A DNA stretch of 64,000 nucleotides from Daejeonia sp002484105 (GCF_051175565.1 NZ_CP195105.1:1426001-1490000), one strand, 5' to 3'; shown: positions 34,376 to 45,301, numbered from the stretch's first letter. Notes: generated by a model from the letters alone, not told the origin. Made by a program: numbers and translations.

Positions 34376-36583
34376 ATGATACAGACAGTGGTGAAAAGAG
34401 ACGGCAGAATCGTGGGATTTAATGAAGAAAAAATCATGGCAGCCATCCGCAAGGCGATGCTTCATACGGAGAAAGGAGAAGATCCCGCCCTCATACGCCG
34501 CATTACCGACTTCATCACCTGTAAAGGTGGCAGCCAAATGTCTGTAGAAGAAATTCAGGATATGGTGGAACTTCAGCTGATGAAAAGTCCACGCAAGGAA
34601 GTGGCCAAAAGATATATCGCCTACCGCGACCAGAGAAGCATTGCAAGGAAAGCCAAAACCAAAGATATCTTCCTGGAAATCATCGAAACCAAAGCCAATG
34701 ATGTTACGCGCGAAAATGCAAATATGAATGCCGACACTCCTGCCGGAATGATGATGAAATTTGCCAGCGAAACCACCAAACCTTTTGTGGATGACTATCT
34801 GGTCAATGAAGAAATAAAAGATGCCGTACGCAACAATTATATCCACATCCACGACAAAGATTATTATCCGACCAAGTCGCTGACGTGTGTGCAGCATCCC
34901 CTTGAAAAAATCCTTAATGAAGGATTCTGTGCCGGACATGGCGAGTCCAGACCCGCAAAACGTATAGAAACCGCAAGCATGCTGGCCTGCATCTCTCTGG
35001 AAACCGCTCAGAATGAAATGCACGGAGGACAGGCTATTCCTGCTTTTGATTTTTATCTGGCTCCTTTTGTACGCAAAAGTTTTATTGAAGAAATCAAGGA
35101 AATAGAAGAAGTCTCCGGCCACGATTATGCACATCTGTATCAGGCTCCTGTTCAGGATTATGTAACTGCCGGGCTCGGACATCTGAGCGGTGATGAACGC
35201 GTGTTGCAACATGCCATAAACAGAACAGTAAAGCGCGTTCACCAGTCGATGGAGGCCTTCATCCATAACATGAATACCATACATTCTCGCGGTGGAAATC
35301 AGGTGGTGTTCAGTTCGGTCAATTACGGAACGGATACTTCGCCCGAAGGGCGCTGCATCATGCGCGAACTTCTGAAATCCACCTACGAAGGCGTTGGAAA
35401 CGGAGGTACCGCCATATTTCCCATTCAGATTTGGAAGAAAAAAAGGGGAGTCAATTATTTGCCCGGAGATCCCAATTATGATCTTTATCAGATGGCATGC
35501 AAGGTCAGTGCGAGACGTTTTTTTCCGAATTTCCTGAATCTGGATGCCACATTCAACCAGCATGAAAAATGGAAGGCAGACGATCCCAATCGATATCAGT
35601 ACGAAATTGCAACAATGGGCTGCCGCACCCGTGTTTTTGAAAACCGTAACGGAGAAAAAACCTCGGTAGGGCGCGGAAATCTTTCTTTTTCTACCGTCAA
35701 TCTCGTCCGCCTGGCAATCGAATGTATGAATATTGAAGATCAGGAAAAGAGAATTAAAACTTTTTTTGATAAACTTGACCGTATACTGGATATCACTGCC
35801 GGGCAACTGAACGGAAGATTCGATTTTCAGAAAACAGCTCAGGCAAAGCAGTTTCCGCTGTTGATGTCTGTACTTTGGAATCATAGCCAGGAGCTTCAGC
35901 CAAACGATTCTATTGAAAAAGTGATAGACCAGGGAACACTGGGGATTGGTTTTATAGGTCTGGCAGAAGCCCTTGTCGCCTTAACAGGAAAGCATCACGG
36001 AGAGGATGAAAATTCACAGAAAACCGGGCTGGAAATTATTACCCGGATGCGTGATAAAGCAGCGGCATATTCGGAAAAATACGGTCATAATTTCAGTGTT
36101 CTGGCGACACCCGCAGAAGGGCTTTCAGGTAAATTTACAAGGAAAGACCGAAAGGATTTCGGCGAAATTCCTGGTGTAACGGACAGAGAATATTATACCA
36201 ACTCCAATCACGTTCCCGTATATTATAAATGCAGTGCCCATCATAAAGCGGAAATAGAAGCCCCTTACCACAACCTCACCCGTGGTGGCCATATTTTTTA
36301 TGTGGAGATAGACGGAGATGCCACGCACAACCCGGAATCGATTATGAATGTTGTTGATTTGATGGACCATTTCAATATGGGATATGTATCCGTCAACCAC
36401 AACCGGAACCGCTGTATGGATTGCGGCTACGAAAGTGCCGAACCCAATATGGAAACCTGCCCGAAATGCGGAAGCCACGAAACAGACTGCCTGCAGCGTA
36501 TTACCGGATATCTCGTAGGAACCACCAACCGCTGGAACAACTCAAAACTTGCTGAACTTAAAGACCGTGTCATCCACCGTTAA
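34376..36583 (+). CDS. nrdD: Anaerobic (class III) ribonucleoside-triphosphate reductase
   Basis: A 735-residue glycyl-radical enzyme making deoxyribonucleotides without oxygen. An ATP-cone starts the protein (VVKRDGRIVGFNEEKIMAAI), followed by the barrel with HGGQAIPAFDFYLAPFV. The C-terminus has the zinc site CMDC/CPKC (C680, C683, C695, C698) and RITGYLVGT, with the radical Gly at about 711. Its activase gene nrdG overlaps the end. Presence implies growth under oxygen limitation. Confidence 0.95.
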   Translation: MIQTVVKRDGRIVGFNEEKIMAAIRKAMLHTEKGEDPALIRRITDFITCKGGSQMSVEEIQDMVELQLMKSPRKEVAKRYIAYRDQRSIARKAKTKDIFLEIIETKANDVTRENANMNADTPAGMMMKFASETTKPFVDDYLVNEEIKDAVRNNYIHIHDKDYYPTKSLTCVQHPLEKILNEGFCAGHGESRPAKRIETASMLACISLETAQNEMHGGQAIPAFDFYLAPFVRKSFIEEIKEIEEVSGHDYAHLYQAPVQDYVTAGLGHLSGDERVLQHAINRTVKRVHQSMEAFIHNMNTIHSRGGNQVVFSSVNYGTDTSPEGRCIMRELLKSTYEGVGNGGTAIFPIQIWKKKRGVNYLPGDPNYDLYQMACKVSARRFFPNFLNLDATFNQHEKWKADDPNRYQYEIATMGCRTRVFENRNGEKTSVGRGNLSFSTVNLVRLAIECMNIEDQEKRIKTFFDKLDRILDITAGQLNGRFDFQKTAQAKQFPLLMSVLWNHSQELQPNDSIEKVIDQGTLGIGFIGLAEALVALTGKHHGEDENSQKTGLEIITRMRDKAAAYSEKYGHNFSVLATPAEGLSGKFTRKDRKDFGEIPGVTDREYYTNSNHVPVYYKCSAHHKAEIEAPYHNLTRGGHIFYVEIDGDATHNPESIMNVVDLMDHFNMGYVSVNHNRNRCMDCGYESAEPNMETCPKCGSHETDCLQRITGYLVGTTNRWNNSKLAELKDRVIHR

Positions 36584-37088
36584 AATTTCCGTCCTCAGGA
36601 TTGTTGAAGATACTACTGTAGACGGGCCGGGATTCCGTACTTCTGTCTATGCAGCAGGATGTACGCACCATTGTCAGGGATGCCACAATCCCGAATCCTG
36701 GGATTTTGATAATGGTACATGGATGGAGACGGAAGAAATCCTGGAAATTATTCAGCGCAATCTTTTTTCTCAGGTCAGTTTTTCGGGTGGCGATCCATTG
36801 TGCCAGGCGGAAGGCTTTACTGCACTTGCCCGGTGTATCAAGAAAGAAACCGGCAAAAATATCTGGTGCTATACGGGTTTTACCTATGAAAAAATATGCA
36901 GGACTCCTTTACTTTCGGGAATTCTTCCTTATATTGATGTGCTTGTTGACGGGCGTTTTGTTGCGAAAAAAAAAGATCTTTCCCTTGTCTTCCGGGGAAG
37001 CAGCAACCAGCGGCTGATTGATGTGCCGGCCTCCCTGCGGACAGGGAAAACAGTTCTGTGGGAACGCAATTCAGATGTTTTGCTTTAG
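36549..37088 (+). CDS. nrdG: NrdD-activating radical-SAM enzyme
   Basis: A 179-residue radical-SAM activase that installs the glycyl radical on NrdD. The iron-sulfur motif CTHHCQGC (C38, C42, C45) and the SAM-binding FSGGDPL are clear, with VDGPGFR before them. The start at 36549 gives a 35-bp overlap with nrdD; a GTG at 36567 is an alternative giving less overlap. Translationally coupled to nrdD. Confidence 0.93.
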   Translation: MLNLKTVSSTVKISVLRIVEDTTVDGPGFRTSVYAAGCTHHCQGCHNPESWDFDNGTWMETEEILEIIQRNLFSQVSFSGGDPLCQAEGFTALARCIKKETGKNIWCYTGFTYEKICRTPLLSGILPYIDVLVDGRFVAKKKDLSLVFRGSSNQRLIDVPASLRTGKTVLWERNSDVLL

Positions 37089-37150
37089 CTTTTTTCTTTT
37101 TTTTGATATTTGCTATCACTACTAACCGACAAAAATTAATATAGAAAAGA

Positions 37151-37178
37151 GAAGCTTTTAAGGGCTTCCCTTTTTTTT
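37151..37178 (+). terminator. Terminator-like hairpin at left end of IS C
   Basis: GAAGC-TTTTAAGG-GCTTC then CC and eight T, inside the left end. It is placed as the hairpin in IS A is, and could also end nrdDG transcripts. Confidence 0.65.
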
Positions 37179-37209
37179 CATATTTTAGGTTTTTCCACAA
37201 ACTAAAAAT

Positions 37210-38433
37210 ATGCGTGATAAAGATACACATTTAGTCGGTCAGCCGATATTTAAACAGCTGATAAATTTTATACCGAAGAACAAATTTGATTTACTTTCCC
37301 GGAAGCATTGCTCGGACAAGTATTATAAAACATTTTCCTCTTGGACACATTTGGTAAGTATGCTTTTTGGCGTGTTGAGCCGATGCGATTCCTCAGGCGA
37401 AGTTACTGATGGGATGCGGGCTTTGGAAGGAAAACTCAACCATCTTGGTATGGAGTCTGCCCCCGCCAAAAGCACTTTTGGCGATGGTTTGCACAATAGA
37501 GACAATGAATTTTTCCGTGAGGTTTACTTTATGCTCATCGAACATTTTAAGCCTGTTTTATCGGTCAGCCGGTTGGATAAGGTCTCTTTTGAGAAGCTGT
37601 TTCTGTTTGACAGTACAACGATTCGTTTGTTTTCTGACGTGATGAAAGGTGTGGGCCGTAATCCTAAAAATGAAGGCCAAAAGAAAGGCGGTCTCAAGGT
37701 ACACATGCTAGTAGATGCCCATTCGGATACACCCGAATTTGTACGTATCAGCGAAGCCAAAAGCCATGACAAAAACTTCGTTAAATACCTTTCATTACCC
37801 AAACACAGTATGATTGTTTTTGACAGAGCTTATAATCACTATCTGCAATTCGCCCGTTTTACGCAAAATGAAGTTTCATTTGTATGCCGTTTGAAAAAAA
37901 ATGCAGTGTATGAATTGGTAGAAGAAACCTTTTTACAGACGCTGAACGAGGAAGGATCAGGTGTTTTAAAGGAAGAACACATCCATCTGAACTACAAAGA
38001 AAATAAGTCGGAAAAGAAACTTTGCTTGAGAAAAATAAGCTATCGGGACGACAAAGGGCGTATGTATGAATTCATCACCAATAACTTTAAAATCAGCCGT
38101 GAAGAAGTGGCTCATTTGTATAAATTGAGGTGGAACATAGAATTGTTGTTCAAAAAACTAAAGCAAAACTTCCAATTACATTATTTCTATTCTGAAACTG
38201 AAAATGGTATCAAAACCCAGATTTGGTGTACATTAATTGCACAATTGTTATTAATGGTTTTGAAAGCAAAATCTAAAACGCAAAAAGCATTTTCTACCGT
38301 TGCGGCATTGATCAGAATACATTTAATCAGCAATTTAGAACTGTTTTGGATGATAGAAAACTGCCGAAGAACCTACAGCAAACGCCCTAAAAGCAAAAAT
38401 AAATCCCCTTGCTTTCAAACGGAGCTGTTCTAA
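37210..38433 (+). CDS. IS4-family transposase (IS C)
   Basis: A 407-residue DDE transposase clearly related to the IS A protein: FDSTTIRLFSDVMKGVGRNP (first Asp), VFDRAYNHYLQFARF (second Asp) and YKLRWNIELLFKKLKQNF (Y-R-E-K with catalytic Glu) align with the IS A motifs. The frame is intact, with ATG 37210 shortly after the left-end hairpin. Confidence 0.94.
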   Translation: MRDKDTHLVGQPIFKQLINFIPKNKFDLLSRKHCSDKYYKTFSSWTHLVSMLFGVLSRCDSSGEVTDGMRALEGKLNHLGMESAPAKSTFGDGLHNRDNEFFREVYFMLIEHFKPVLSVSRLDKVSFEKLFLFDSTTIRLFSDVMKGVGRNPKNEGQKKGGLKVHMLVDAHSDTPEFVRISEAKSHDKNFVKYLSLPKHSMIVFDRAYNHYLQFARFTQNEVSFVCRLKKNAVYELVEETFLQTLNEEGSGVLKEEHIHLNYKENKSEKKLCLRKISYRDDKGRMYEFITNNFKISREEVAHLYKLRWNIELLFKKLKQNFQLHYFYSETENGIKTQIWCTLIAQLLLMVLKAKSKTQKAFSTVAALIRIHLISNLELFWMIENCRRTYSKRPKSKNKSPCFQTELF

Positions 38434-38617
38434 AAAAAGGGGAGGTAGGTTTTTAGGAAAGTGAGTAAATATGTTGATAATCAATTTATTATGACTGATT
38501 ATTGCCTTTGGGAGAGTTTATCCGTTTAGTAGTGATTTTTTTATTTTAGCATTCTAATCCATAAACAATCTATAATATTCTACGATACGCAAATCTATAT
38601 TTCCTTAAATTTTCTTT

Positions 38618-41143
38618 TTACTGATTCCAGGAACGCCGGAAGAACCATACCTTCAGCAGATCAGCTGTAATGACGTAGATCAGCACAATTGCCAGCATAG
38701 ATGTAAATATTGTTGCAGGCAGCTGTACAAAGCCAAGGTCCCCGGCAAAAGGAAGATAAGGCAGGGCAATGGTTACCATCAGCGCAATCAGGGTGAGCCA
38801 GAGTAGTGGGATTGCGGGTTTGCTTCGGAAGAAATTCTGATGGGTACGTATGATAAACAGGATGAAAAGTTCTGTCAGCACAGATTCTATAAACCAACCT
38901 GTCTGGAAGGAAGCTTCTCTAACGCGATAGAAATAAAGTAGGATCAGAAATGTAAAGATATCAAAAACAGAACTGTGGATCCCGAAAACAAGCATGTAAT
39001 TCCGGATTATTTTAATATTCCATTTGCCGGGTTTTGATGTCTGTTCTTCGTCAACGTTGTCGGAGGCTACTGCAAGATAGGGAAAATCTGTCAGGAAATT
39101 AGTGAGCAGGATCTGCTTTGGAAGCATTGGCAGAAAGGGCAGAAGAAAAGAAGCGATTGCCATACTGCACATATTGCCGAACGTAGATCCAGTGCTGATA
39201 TAGATATATTTCAGTGTGTTGGCAAAAGTTTTCCTGCCTTCCCGAATACCGGCAGCCAGTACCGAAAGATCTTTTTCCATCAGAACAAAGTCGGCAGCTT
39301 CCCGTGCGACATCAGTGGCATTTTCTACCGAAATCCCTATATCGGCAGCATTGATGGCCGCAACATCATTAATCCCGTCACCCATATAGCCAACCGTAAA
39401 GTTTTTCTTCAGGCTTAAGATAATTTTTTCCTTTTGCTGAGGTTCTACTTCTGCAAAAATATGGGTATCTTGCACCCTCTTTTCCAGTTCGCCGTCCGTA
39501 AGCTTTTCCAGTTCGTCACCACCCATCACTACAGTATTTTTTATGCCAATCTGTTGTCCGATGGAGAGGGCAACATTTCGGTTGTCTCCGGTAATGATTT
39601 TTAAATCTACATCCAGGCTCTGGAGTTCTCTTCTTGCTTCTGTAATTCCCGTCTTTACGGGATCCTGCAGCAATATGAATCCTGAGAATGTCATCTGTTG
39701 TTCGTCTTGTGGCGTAACGGTAGTTTGTTCAACGGTTTTATAGCAGACACCAATCACACGAAGGCCGCTGTTGCCGTATTCTGTGTACTGCTGTTGTATG
39801 CCCTCAACATAGGTATCAATATCTTCTTCCTCATTTTTGCTGGTTTTCACTTTTGTACAGATAGAAATAATCTGGTTGAACGCGCCTTTGCAGATCATCA
39901 TGTTTCCGCGGTCGGTACGGATGCAGATGCTAAGACGTTTCCGTGTGAAATCATAAGGTACCTCTCCGGTTTTTTCCGGTTTCATCATCGGGTTGACAGG
40001 CATTTTTTTCAGTGCTTCGTCCATTGTATTTGTATAGCCGGACTCCAGTTCTGCATTCTAGTAGGCAAGTTCGCGGGTATAGGGATCGCTTTTCCCGTCG
40101 TAGCCTACAATATCTGCAACTTCGATACATCCTTCTGTGATGGTTCCGGTTTTGTCCGTACACAGCAGATTCAGTTCACCAAAATTCTGGATTGACGAAA
40201 GTTTTTTGACGATTACTTTACGGGCAAGCAGTCTTTTGGCACCTGCACTCATCGATATGGTCGTGATGGCGGGCAGAAGTTCAGGTGCCATTCCTACAGC
40301 AAGTGCCAGAGCAAAAAGGGCAGACTGTATGATGTCTTTGTGCAGAAACAAATTGACTCCCAGAATAAATGCGCAGAGAATCAGGGAAATACGCATGAGA
40401 AAATAACCGAATTTTTTGATTCCCGTTTCGAAGGCAGTAGGCACATCGGTGGTGGCGCTTTTGGTAATATTGCTGAAGAAAGTATTTTTTCCTGTTTCCG
40501 TAACGATGGCAGTTCCGTTTCCGCTCACAACATTTGTACCCTGCCACAGGCAGTTTGTTCTCGCAGCAAGAACGGTAGTTGCGGATACACTTCCTGGGAA
40601 TTTCCGTACGGGATACGATTCTCCGGTGAGGCTGGCTTCATTCACGTGGAGTTCGTTTGAAGTCAGAATGATGCAGTCCGCAGGCACCATATCTCCGGCA
40701 TGAAAAAGAAGAACATCTCCACTGACGATGGAGGTAGAAGGAATTTCTGCTGTTTTCCCATCACGCATCACCGTACAGGTCAATTGGATCAGAGACTGCA
40801 GTTTTTCGACCACTTTCCCTGCATTGCGTTCCTGGATAAAACTTAATGTACCGGTAGAAAGTACGATAAAAAGTATAATGAGCACATCGGAGGTGTCTCC
40901 CAGGAATGCAGAGAGGATTACGGCACCAATCAGGAGCATCATCATAGGATCAGTGAACTGCTTGATAAAAAGCCGGACATCTTTCCTGAAAGGAGATATT
41001 TTAATTTTCAGTTTGCCTGATGCGGCGAGTCTTGACTGTGCGTCCTCGCTGCTGAGTCCTTTTTCACCAGAGTTCAGCTTATTCAACCAGTATGCTGCGT
41101 CATACTGCCAGAAGGAAGGTGTGTTGTTATTCTGTGTTGTCAT
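38618..41143 (-). pseudogene. mgtA: MgtA-type Mg2+-importing P-type ATPase with in-frame amber codon
   Basis: One reading frame of about 841 codons interrupted only by TAG at 40058-40060 (plus-strand CTA). The N-terminal 361 residues hold the actuator (NEASLTGES), the P-type phosphorylation site CTDKTGTITEG (Asp about 330) and a PELLPA membrane motif. The frame then continues AELESGYTNTMDEAL into the nucleotide-binding domain, GYMGDGINDVAAINAADIGI hinge and C-terminal membrane helices. Without suppression the product lacks the ATP site and half the transport domain. IS A copy 2 lies 118 bp upstream of its start, so expression may be disturbed too. Confidence 0.9.
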
Positions 41144-42548
41144 GATATATCTGCGGCGTTGCTAACAAAACTATAGTACCAATAGAACAGATTACTTTAT
41201 ATGTCTACAGGGTGAATTCAGTTTCAGCTGGTCGGATATGTGGTTTTTATCATTTAGAATCATTGTTGTCCGATAAAAATTAAAATTAAATTTTTAGAAT
41301 GCACATATGATTGATTGTCAGGTGTATAAAAGAGCAACTTTGTGATAATTCAAAAACAAGCTACCAATCAAAGGACAATTGATTGCCATCGTCTCGGTCA
41401 ATGACCCAGTCTTTTTCGGGGTTTTCTAAAAATTTCATTAGGTTGATATAATTGAACAAATGGATTTTGCAAAAACTGACTAAATTCGAAAATGCCCAAT
41501 GCCGCTTCAATCTCTTTTTAATGACTGCAAGCAGAAGATTGACTATTAACACACAATAAATCTGTATTTTAATCGCATTTTCGTTATCTCCCAAAAAATA
41601 TTTTAGTGGAAAATTTTGCTTCAACTGCTTAAACAACAGCTCAATCTGCCATCTTGTTTTATAAAGTGCTGCAATCATATCGGCTCTCATTTCAAACAAA
41701 TTGGTCAAAAACTCAAATTTCCTTTTGTTGGCACGGTCATAGAAAACTACTTTTCGCAATCGTAATTTCGAGGTTTCTTTGTCCTTTTTTACTTCAATCT
41801 CGATAATTTCGTCCTTTAAAACACCGCTGTGAATATGCGATCCAATGTCTAATGCTTCAATGTTGATGTATGATGCACTATCCTTTATTCGGGTTACAAA
41901 ACCTGTTTTTTGCTCCGTAAAATGAGCAAAAGCCTTGTAATCATTATATCCTTTGTCGAAAACATACACCGTGTTTTCATCGCATTGTAGTTTCTCCAAA
42001 AACTGATGGTCGTGTTTTTTGGCTTCGCTGAACCAAACCAAACTCGGAACAACTTCATCTGCATTAACAACTGTATGTACTTTAATTCCACCTTTCTTTT
42101 TGCCTGTTTTGGGGTTTCTGCCAACGCCTTCCAAGATGTCTTTGAACAAGCTGATTGTGGTACTATCAAAGATTTTTACCTGCTTTTTAATCACCTCTTT
42201 AATTCGGCTGTCCGACAAAAAATCACCATATTGTTTGAGCAATGCATGATAAATATTTTCAAAAACCAAAACATCTCTTTTCTTGTTGGCATCCGACAAA
42301 GTACTTCTTTTCGGAATATGATTTAATTGAAAACCTGCTGTTTTACCCGATAAACCAAGCATCGCTCCCGATATTTCACGCAGTGATGTACATTTTGAAA
42401 ACGAACAAAAAAGCATACTTATCAAGTGATCTTTCGTCTTGAACCGCTTTGTATAGCGATCTGAATCACATTTTTTAACTTCCTTTCTGATAAGTGAATC
42501 TTCAATTAATGAAATCAGCTGTCCGAAAACGGATTTTGTAGAAAAATG

Positions 42549-43655
42549 CTAAGTACATGACAAAACCTGTACAACACAGAAATTCAGTTTATTGAATCCA
42601 GATAGCAGGACCTCTGAGAGGTAATCGAGTCCGTATTTAAAGCAGGATTTAGCTCTTCGTCCATGTTTCTTGATTTTTATGGGTTTAATCTGTGTATCGA
42701 TATAATCTCCAATCAGGTAGCACCAAATAAAGGCCATCATAGTCAGCATCATTAGTTTTTCGAGTCTGTCGAGTGCCGTTAGATGGGTATCTTCTATATT
42801 GAATCCGCTGGATTTCATGCCTCTGAAGAGCGTTTCGATTTGCCAACGTTCTCTATAATAAGACAACGCTTCATCAGGTTTGTTGAAGGATACCAGTACA
42901 AGCAGCTCTACTTTTCCCTGAACAACAGATTTTGTGGCCGAGAGATAGCAAAGTTCTTCGCCTAGGCTCACGATATGCCGGTAATGTTGGCATTGGTTTA
43001 CTTTGACTGCGTTGAACAGGTGAGAAACCTTGATGTACTGCTGCTTTCGTGGCAGGAAAACCTTGAAGTTGTTGCGGATGCGGATGTGATAGCGGATCTG
43101 GTTACGGTTCAGGAATTTCAACCATTTATCACCTACGAATTCCCTGTCGGCCAGAAGGCAGTCGATACGCTCTGTGCCAAACCAATCCATGAAATCCTGC
43201 ATCAGATCAATACGTTCCTCTGTGCTGGAGTTGCCCCTCTTATCGAGCATCTTGAAAAGAAGCGGAATGGCCACATTTCTGTAAGCAACGCCCAACATTA
43301 ATATGTTGATATTGCTGCCTCCAAACTTCCAGTTTGTTCTGTCCATCACCAGAATGAGTTTCCCTTTAATGGGTAACGATTTGAATATGAATGAACTCAC
43401 GAGCTTCATCGGCAATTCCACTTCTGCCATGAATCGCTGTATGCGCCGCATACAACTCGAGGCCAGACTTGGAGTGTCAAATGCCGCAGACACCTTGACA
43501 AAGTTGACCGACTTTGCTTTGCATAGCGCTGTTATGAAAAGACAGATAAGGCGGATCCTGGCCAAGTGGAGATCTTTGCCCATATGGGCTTTAAATAATG
43601 GGAATAAGGCTGTATCTTTGGCGACATGGCTGGGGTTCTTTTTTAAAGGCATCAT
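42549..43655 (-). CDS. IS4-family transposase (IS B, copy 2)
   Basis: 368 residues, the same protein as at 2019-3125: MDRTNW, LLADREFVGDKW and YRERWQIETLFRGMKSSGF are all present and the frame is intact. One synonymous change relative to copy 1 was noticed. The intact frames and near identity of both copies suggest recent activity. Confidence 0.94.
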   Translation of the reverse strand: MMPLKKNPSHVAKDTALFPLFKAHMGKDLHLARIRLICLFITALCKAKSVNFVKVSAAFDTPSLASSCMRRIQRFMAEVELPMKLVSSFIFKSLPIKGKLILVMDRTNWKFGGSNINILMLGVAYRNVAIPLLFKMLDKRGNSSTEERIDLMQDFMDWFGTERIDCLLADREFVGDKWLKFLNRNQIRYHIRIRNNFKVFLPRKQQYIKVSHLFNAVKVNQCQHYRHIVSLGEELCYLSATKSVVQGKVELLVLVSFNKPDEALSYYRERWQIETLFRGMKSSGFNIEDTHLTALDRLEKLMMLTMMAFIWCYLIGDYIDTQIKPIKIKKHGRRAKSCFKYGLDYLSEVLLSGFNKLNFCVVQVLSCT

Positions 43656-43760
43656 TTGATTAATAATCCTTCAATATACTGAATTTCAGCCTTTTAACCA
43701 AATATAAAGCCACTTATTTTACTGACTTTTAACGCTTTGCATGTTTTGTCATGTACTATA
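42549..43760 (-). mobile_element. IS4-family insertion sequence B, copy 2 (nested)
   Basis: 1212 bp, the same length as copy 1, flanked by the 9-bp duplication AGAAAAATG (42540-42548 and 43761-43769). It lies inside the start of the IS A transposase gene, in the same orientation. Confidence 0.95.
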
Positions 43761-43865
43761 AGAAAAATGATTACTTTTACTCATAGTTGTTTGCTGTGTC
43801 AGAACTTCAAACTTACTAAAAAGAAGAGTAGCCTCAAAAGGCTACTCTTTTATCGGACAACAATG

Positions 43866-44272
43866 ATTAATAAGATGTATATTTAGTGAATGACTGATAT
43901 ACTGAGGTATAGAAATGATATTTTTGGCTCTTTTTTCATGTGTAAAATATATTTGTCCAAAATAGGAGTAAGTTATTATATCGGTATTGGAGCATCATAA
44001 TTCCGTAAAAATGATTTTGTAAGGCTCAATAAAAATTTCCGTAAAATTGTAAATATTCTTTTAAAGAAATAGAAATGTCTACAGCTCAGTTATTTCCCGG
44101 TGTATTTTAACGGAGGTCAGAAAAAAACAGGCGTTCTGATGGCTGTTACGGTAGCCTTCGTTTGCCTTTTATGGAGATTTTGACTATCTTTAACCGTTGT
44201 AAATATTAGGTTTCCGGTGATTTTGAGATAGTAGCCGGAAAATTTATGACCACAAATACAAATACTTGACAA
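43866..44272. other. Intergenic region upstream of the peroxidase/encapsulin operon
   Basis: AT-rich with no gene visible. A TATATTTG sequence at 43948-43955 matches the -7 consensus but lies 317 bases from the next gene. A better-placed candidate promoter is at 44161-44192. Confidence 0.5.
44161..44192 (+). promoter_or_regulatory. Candidate promoter of the DyP-encapsulin operon
   Basis: TTTG at 44161-44164 and TATCTTTA at 44185-44192 (one mismatch to TAnnTTTG) with a 20-base spacer, about 80 bases before the first gene. Confidence 0.45.
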
Positions 44273-45301
44273 ATGAAACAAGGACCGCAGAATGTACTGG
44301 ATTTTCATGGTACCAATACCATATTTGCTGTTTGGAATTTTAAAGATGGAGTGGACGTTACTGCTGCTTTTCAGCGTGTCTGTGCTCTGGTTATCAACCT
44401 TAATCATTCGGCTTATGTGCGTTTTCCAGACAATGGGGCAAGTTGTGTGATGGGGATAGGCTGTGGTGCCTGGAAGCAACTACACCTTCCGAAGCCTCTG
44501 CCAAAGGAACTGGAGGAATTCCAACCTGTTGTGGGCAGCAGATACACAGCGGTGTCCACCAAAGGCGATCTGCACTTCCATATGAGGGGAATCAACGAAA
44601 GCATCTGCTTTGATATGGCTGCTGATATCGCCAAAGTGCTTTCTCCTGTTGCCGACTGTGTGGAAGAAGTACATGGTTTTCGTTACTGGGACGGACGTTC
44701 GATTCTCGGTTTTGTAGACGGTACCGAAAACCCGGAGAGTCATCTGCGCGAATATTTCGGGCTGATTGGCGACAGTGATCCCGTGTACAAAGGTGGCAGC
44801 TATCTTTTCGTGCAGAAATATATTCACGATCTCGTGGCTTTTAAAGCCCTTCCGCTGGAGGAACAGGAAAAAGTATTCGGGCGGTACAGGGAAAGTGATG
44901 TGGAAATGACAGAGGATGTGAAACCCGCCAACTCTCATTCAGCATTGGCCAATGTAGGAGACGACTTTAAGATTATCCGCGACAACCTTCCTTTTGGGAA
45001 CATGTCTGCTAACGAAATGGGAACCTACTTTATTGCGTATGCCAGCACGTTCAGTACCGTGAAAAAAATGCTGAACAATATGTTTATAGGAAATCCTCCG
45101 GGAAATTACGACCGTCTGCTGGATTTCAGCACGGCAAAGACCGGAAGCCTCTTTTTTGTGCCAACTCTGGATATGCTGGATGCCTTCTCCTCCGGTGATT
45201 TCGACAACTCCGAGACGGTGCATGAAGATACTGCAGACACGCAGAAAAACCTCCCCGAACCGCCAGAAGGATCGCTGGGTATTGGCTCTCTGAAGAAATA
45301 A
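44273..45301 (+). CDS. Dye-decolourising peroxidase, encapsulin cargo
   Basis: A 342-residue haem DyP peroxidase. The family motif GFVDGTENP is at about residues 145-153, with the catalytic Asp. Its last residues PEGSLGIGSLKK match the cargo-loading peptide that docks DyP enzymes inside encapsulin shells; the stretch before it (TVHEDTADTQKNLPEP) is the flexible linker. The shell gene follows 49 bp downstream. The enzyme oxidises substrates with hydrogen peroxide inside the compartment; the natural substrate is unknown. Confidence 0.95.
   Translation: MKQGPQNVLDFHGTNTIFAVWNFKDGVDVTAAFQRVCALVINLNHSAYVRFPDNGASCVMGIGCGAWKQLHLPKPLPKELEEFQPVVGSRYTAVSTKGDLHFHMRGINESICFDMAADIAKVLSPVADCVEEVHGFRYWDGRSILGFVDGTENPESHLREYFGLIGDSDPVYKGGSYLFVQKYIHDLVAFKALPLEEQEKVFGRYRESDVEMTEDVKPANSHSALANVGDDFKIIRDNLPFGNMSANEMGTYFIAYASTFSTVKKMLNNMFIGNPPGNYDRLLDFSTAKTGSLFFVPTLDMLDAFSSGDFDNSETVHEDTADTQKNLPEPPEGSLGIGSLKK

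Larger units (their letters stand above)
37115..38536 (+). mobile_element. IS4-family insertion sequence C
   Basis: About 1.42 kb, with terminal inverted repeats ATCACTACTAA at 37115 and its complement ending at 38536, extended imperfectly inward. One transposase gene inside. No target duplication could be recognised, so the exact ends are less sure than for elements A and B. It sits between nrdG and the mgtA relic. Confidence 0.8.
41361..43784 (-). pseudogene. IS A transposase interrupted by IS B
   Basis: The gene would start at ATG 43784 on the minus strand. It is broken after the first few codons by IS B, resuming at 42548 and running to the stop at 41361. The remaining frame still has all catalytic motifs (FDSTT, FDKGYND, YKTRWQIELLFKQLK) and could start only at a TTG near 42425, losing about 46 residues. 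Probably inactive, though copy 1 could act on its ends. Confidence 0.9.
41261..43865 (-). mobile_element. IS4-family insertion sequence A, copy 2, interrupted by IS B
   Basis: Both IS A ends are present (CATTGTTGTCCGATAAAA at 41261, complement ending 43865). Subtracting IS B (1212 bp) and its 9-bp duplication leaves 1384 bp, exactly the length of copy 1. The outer flanks ATTTAGAAT and ATTAATAAG differ, so no target duplication remains. Confidence 0.93.

Noticed and set aside
34361..35884. 507-codon minus-strand frame opposite nrdD
   Set aside because: Shadow of the well-supported nrdD gene; no recognisable domain.
37105..38545. Target-site duplication for IS C
   Set aside because: Flanks of the ATCACTACTAA ends do not match; no duplication can be claimed.
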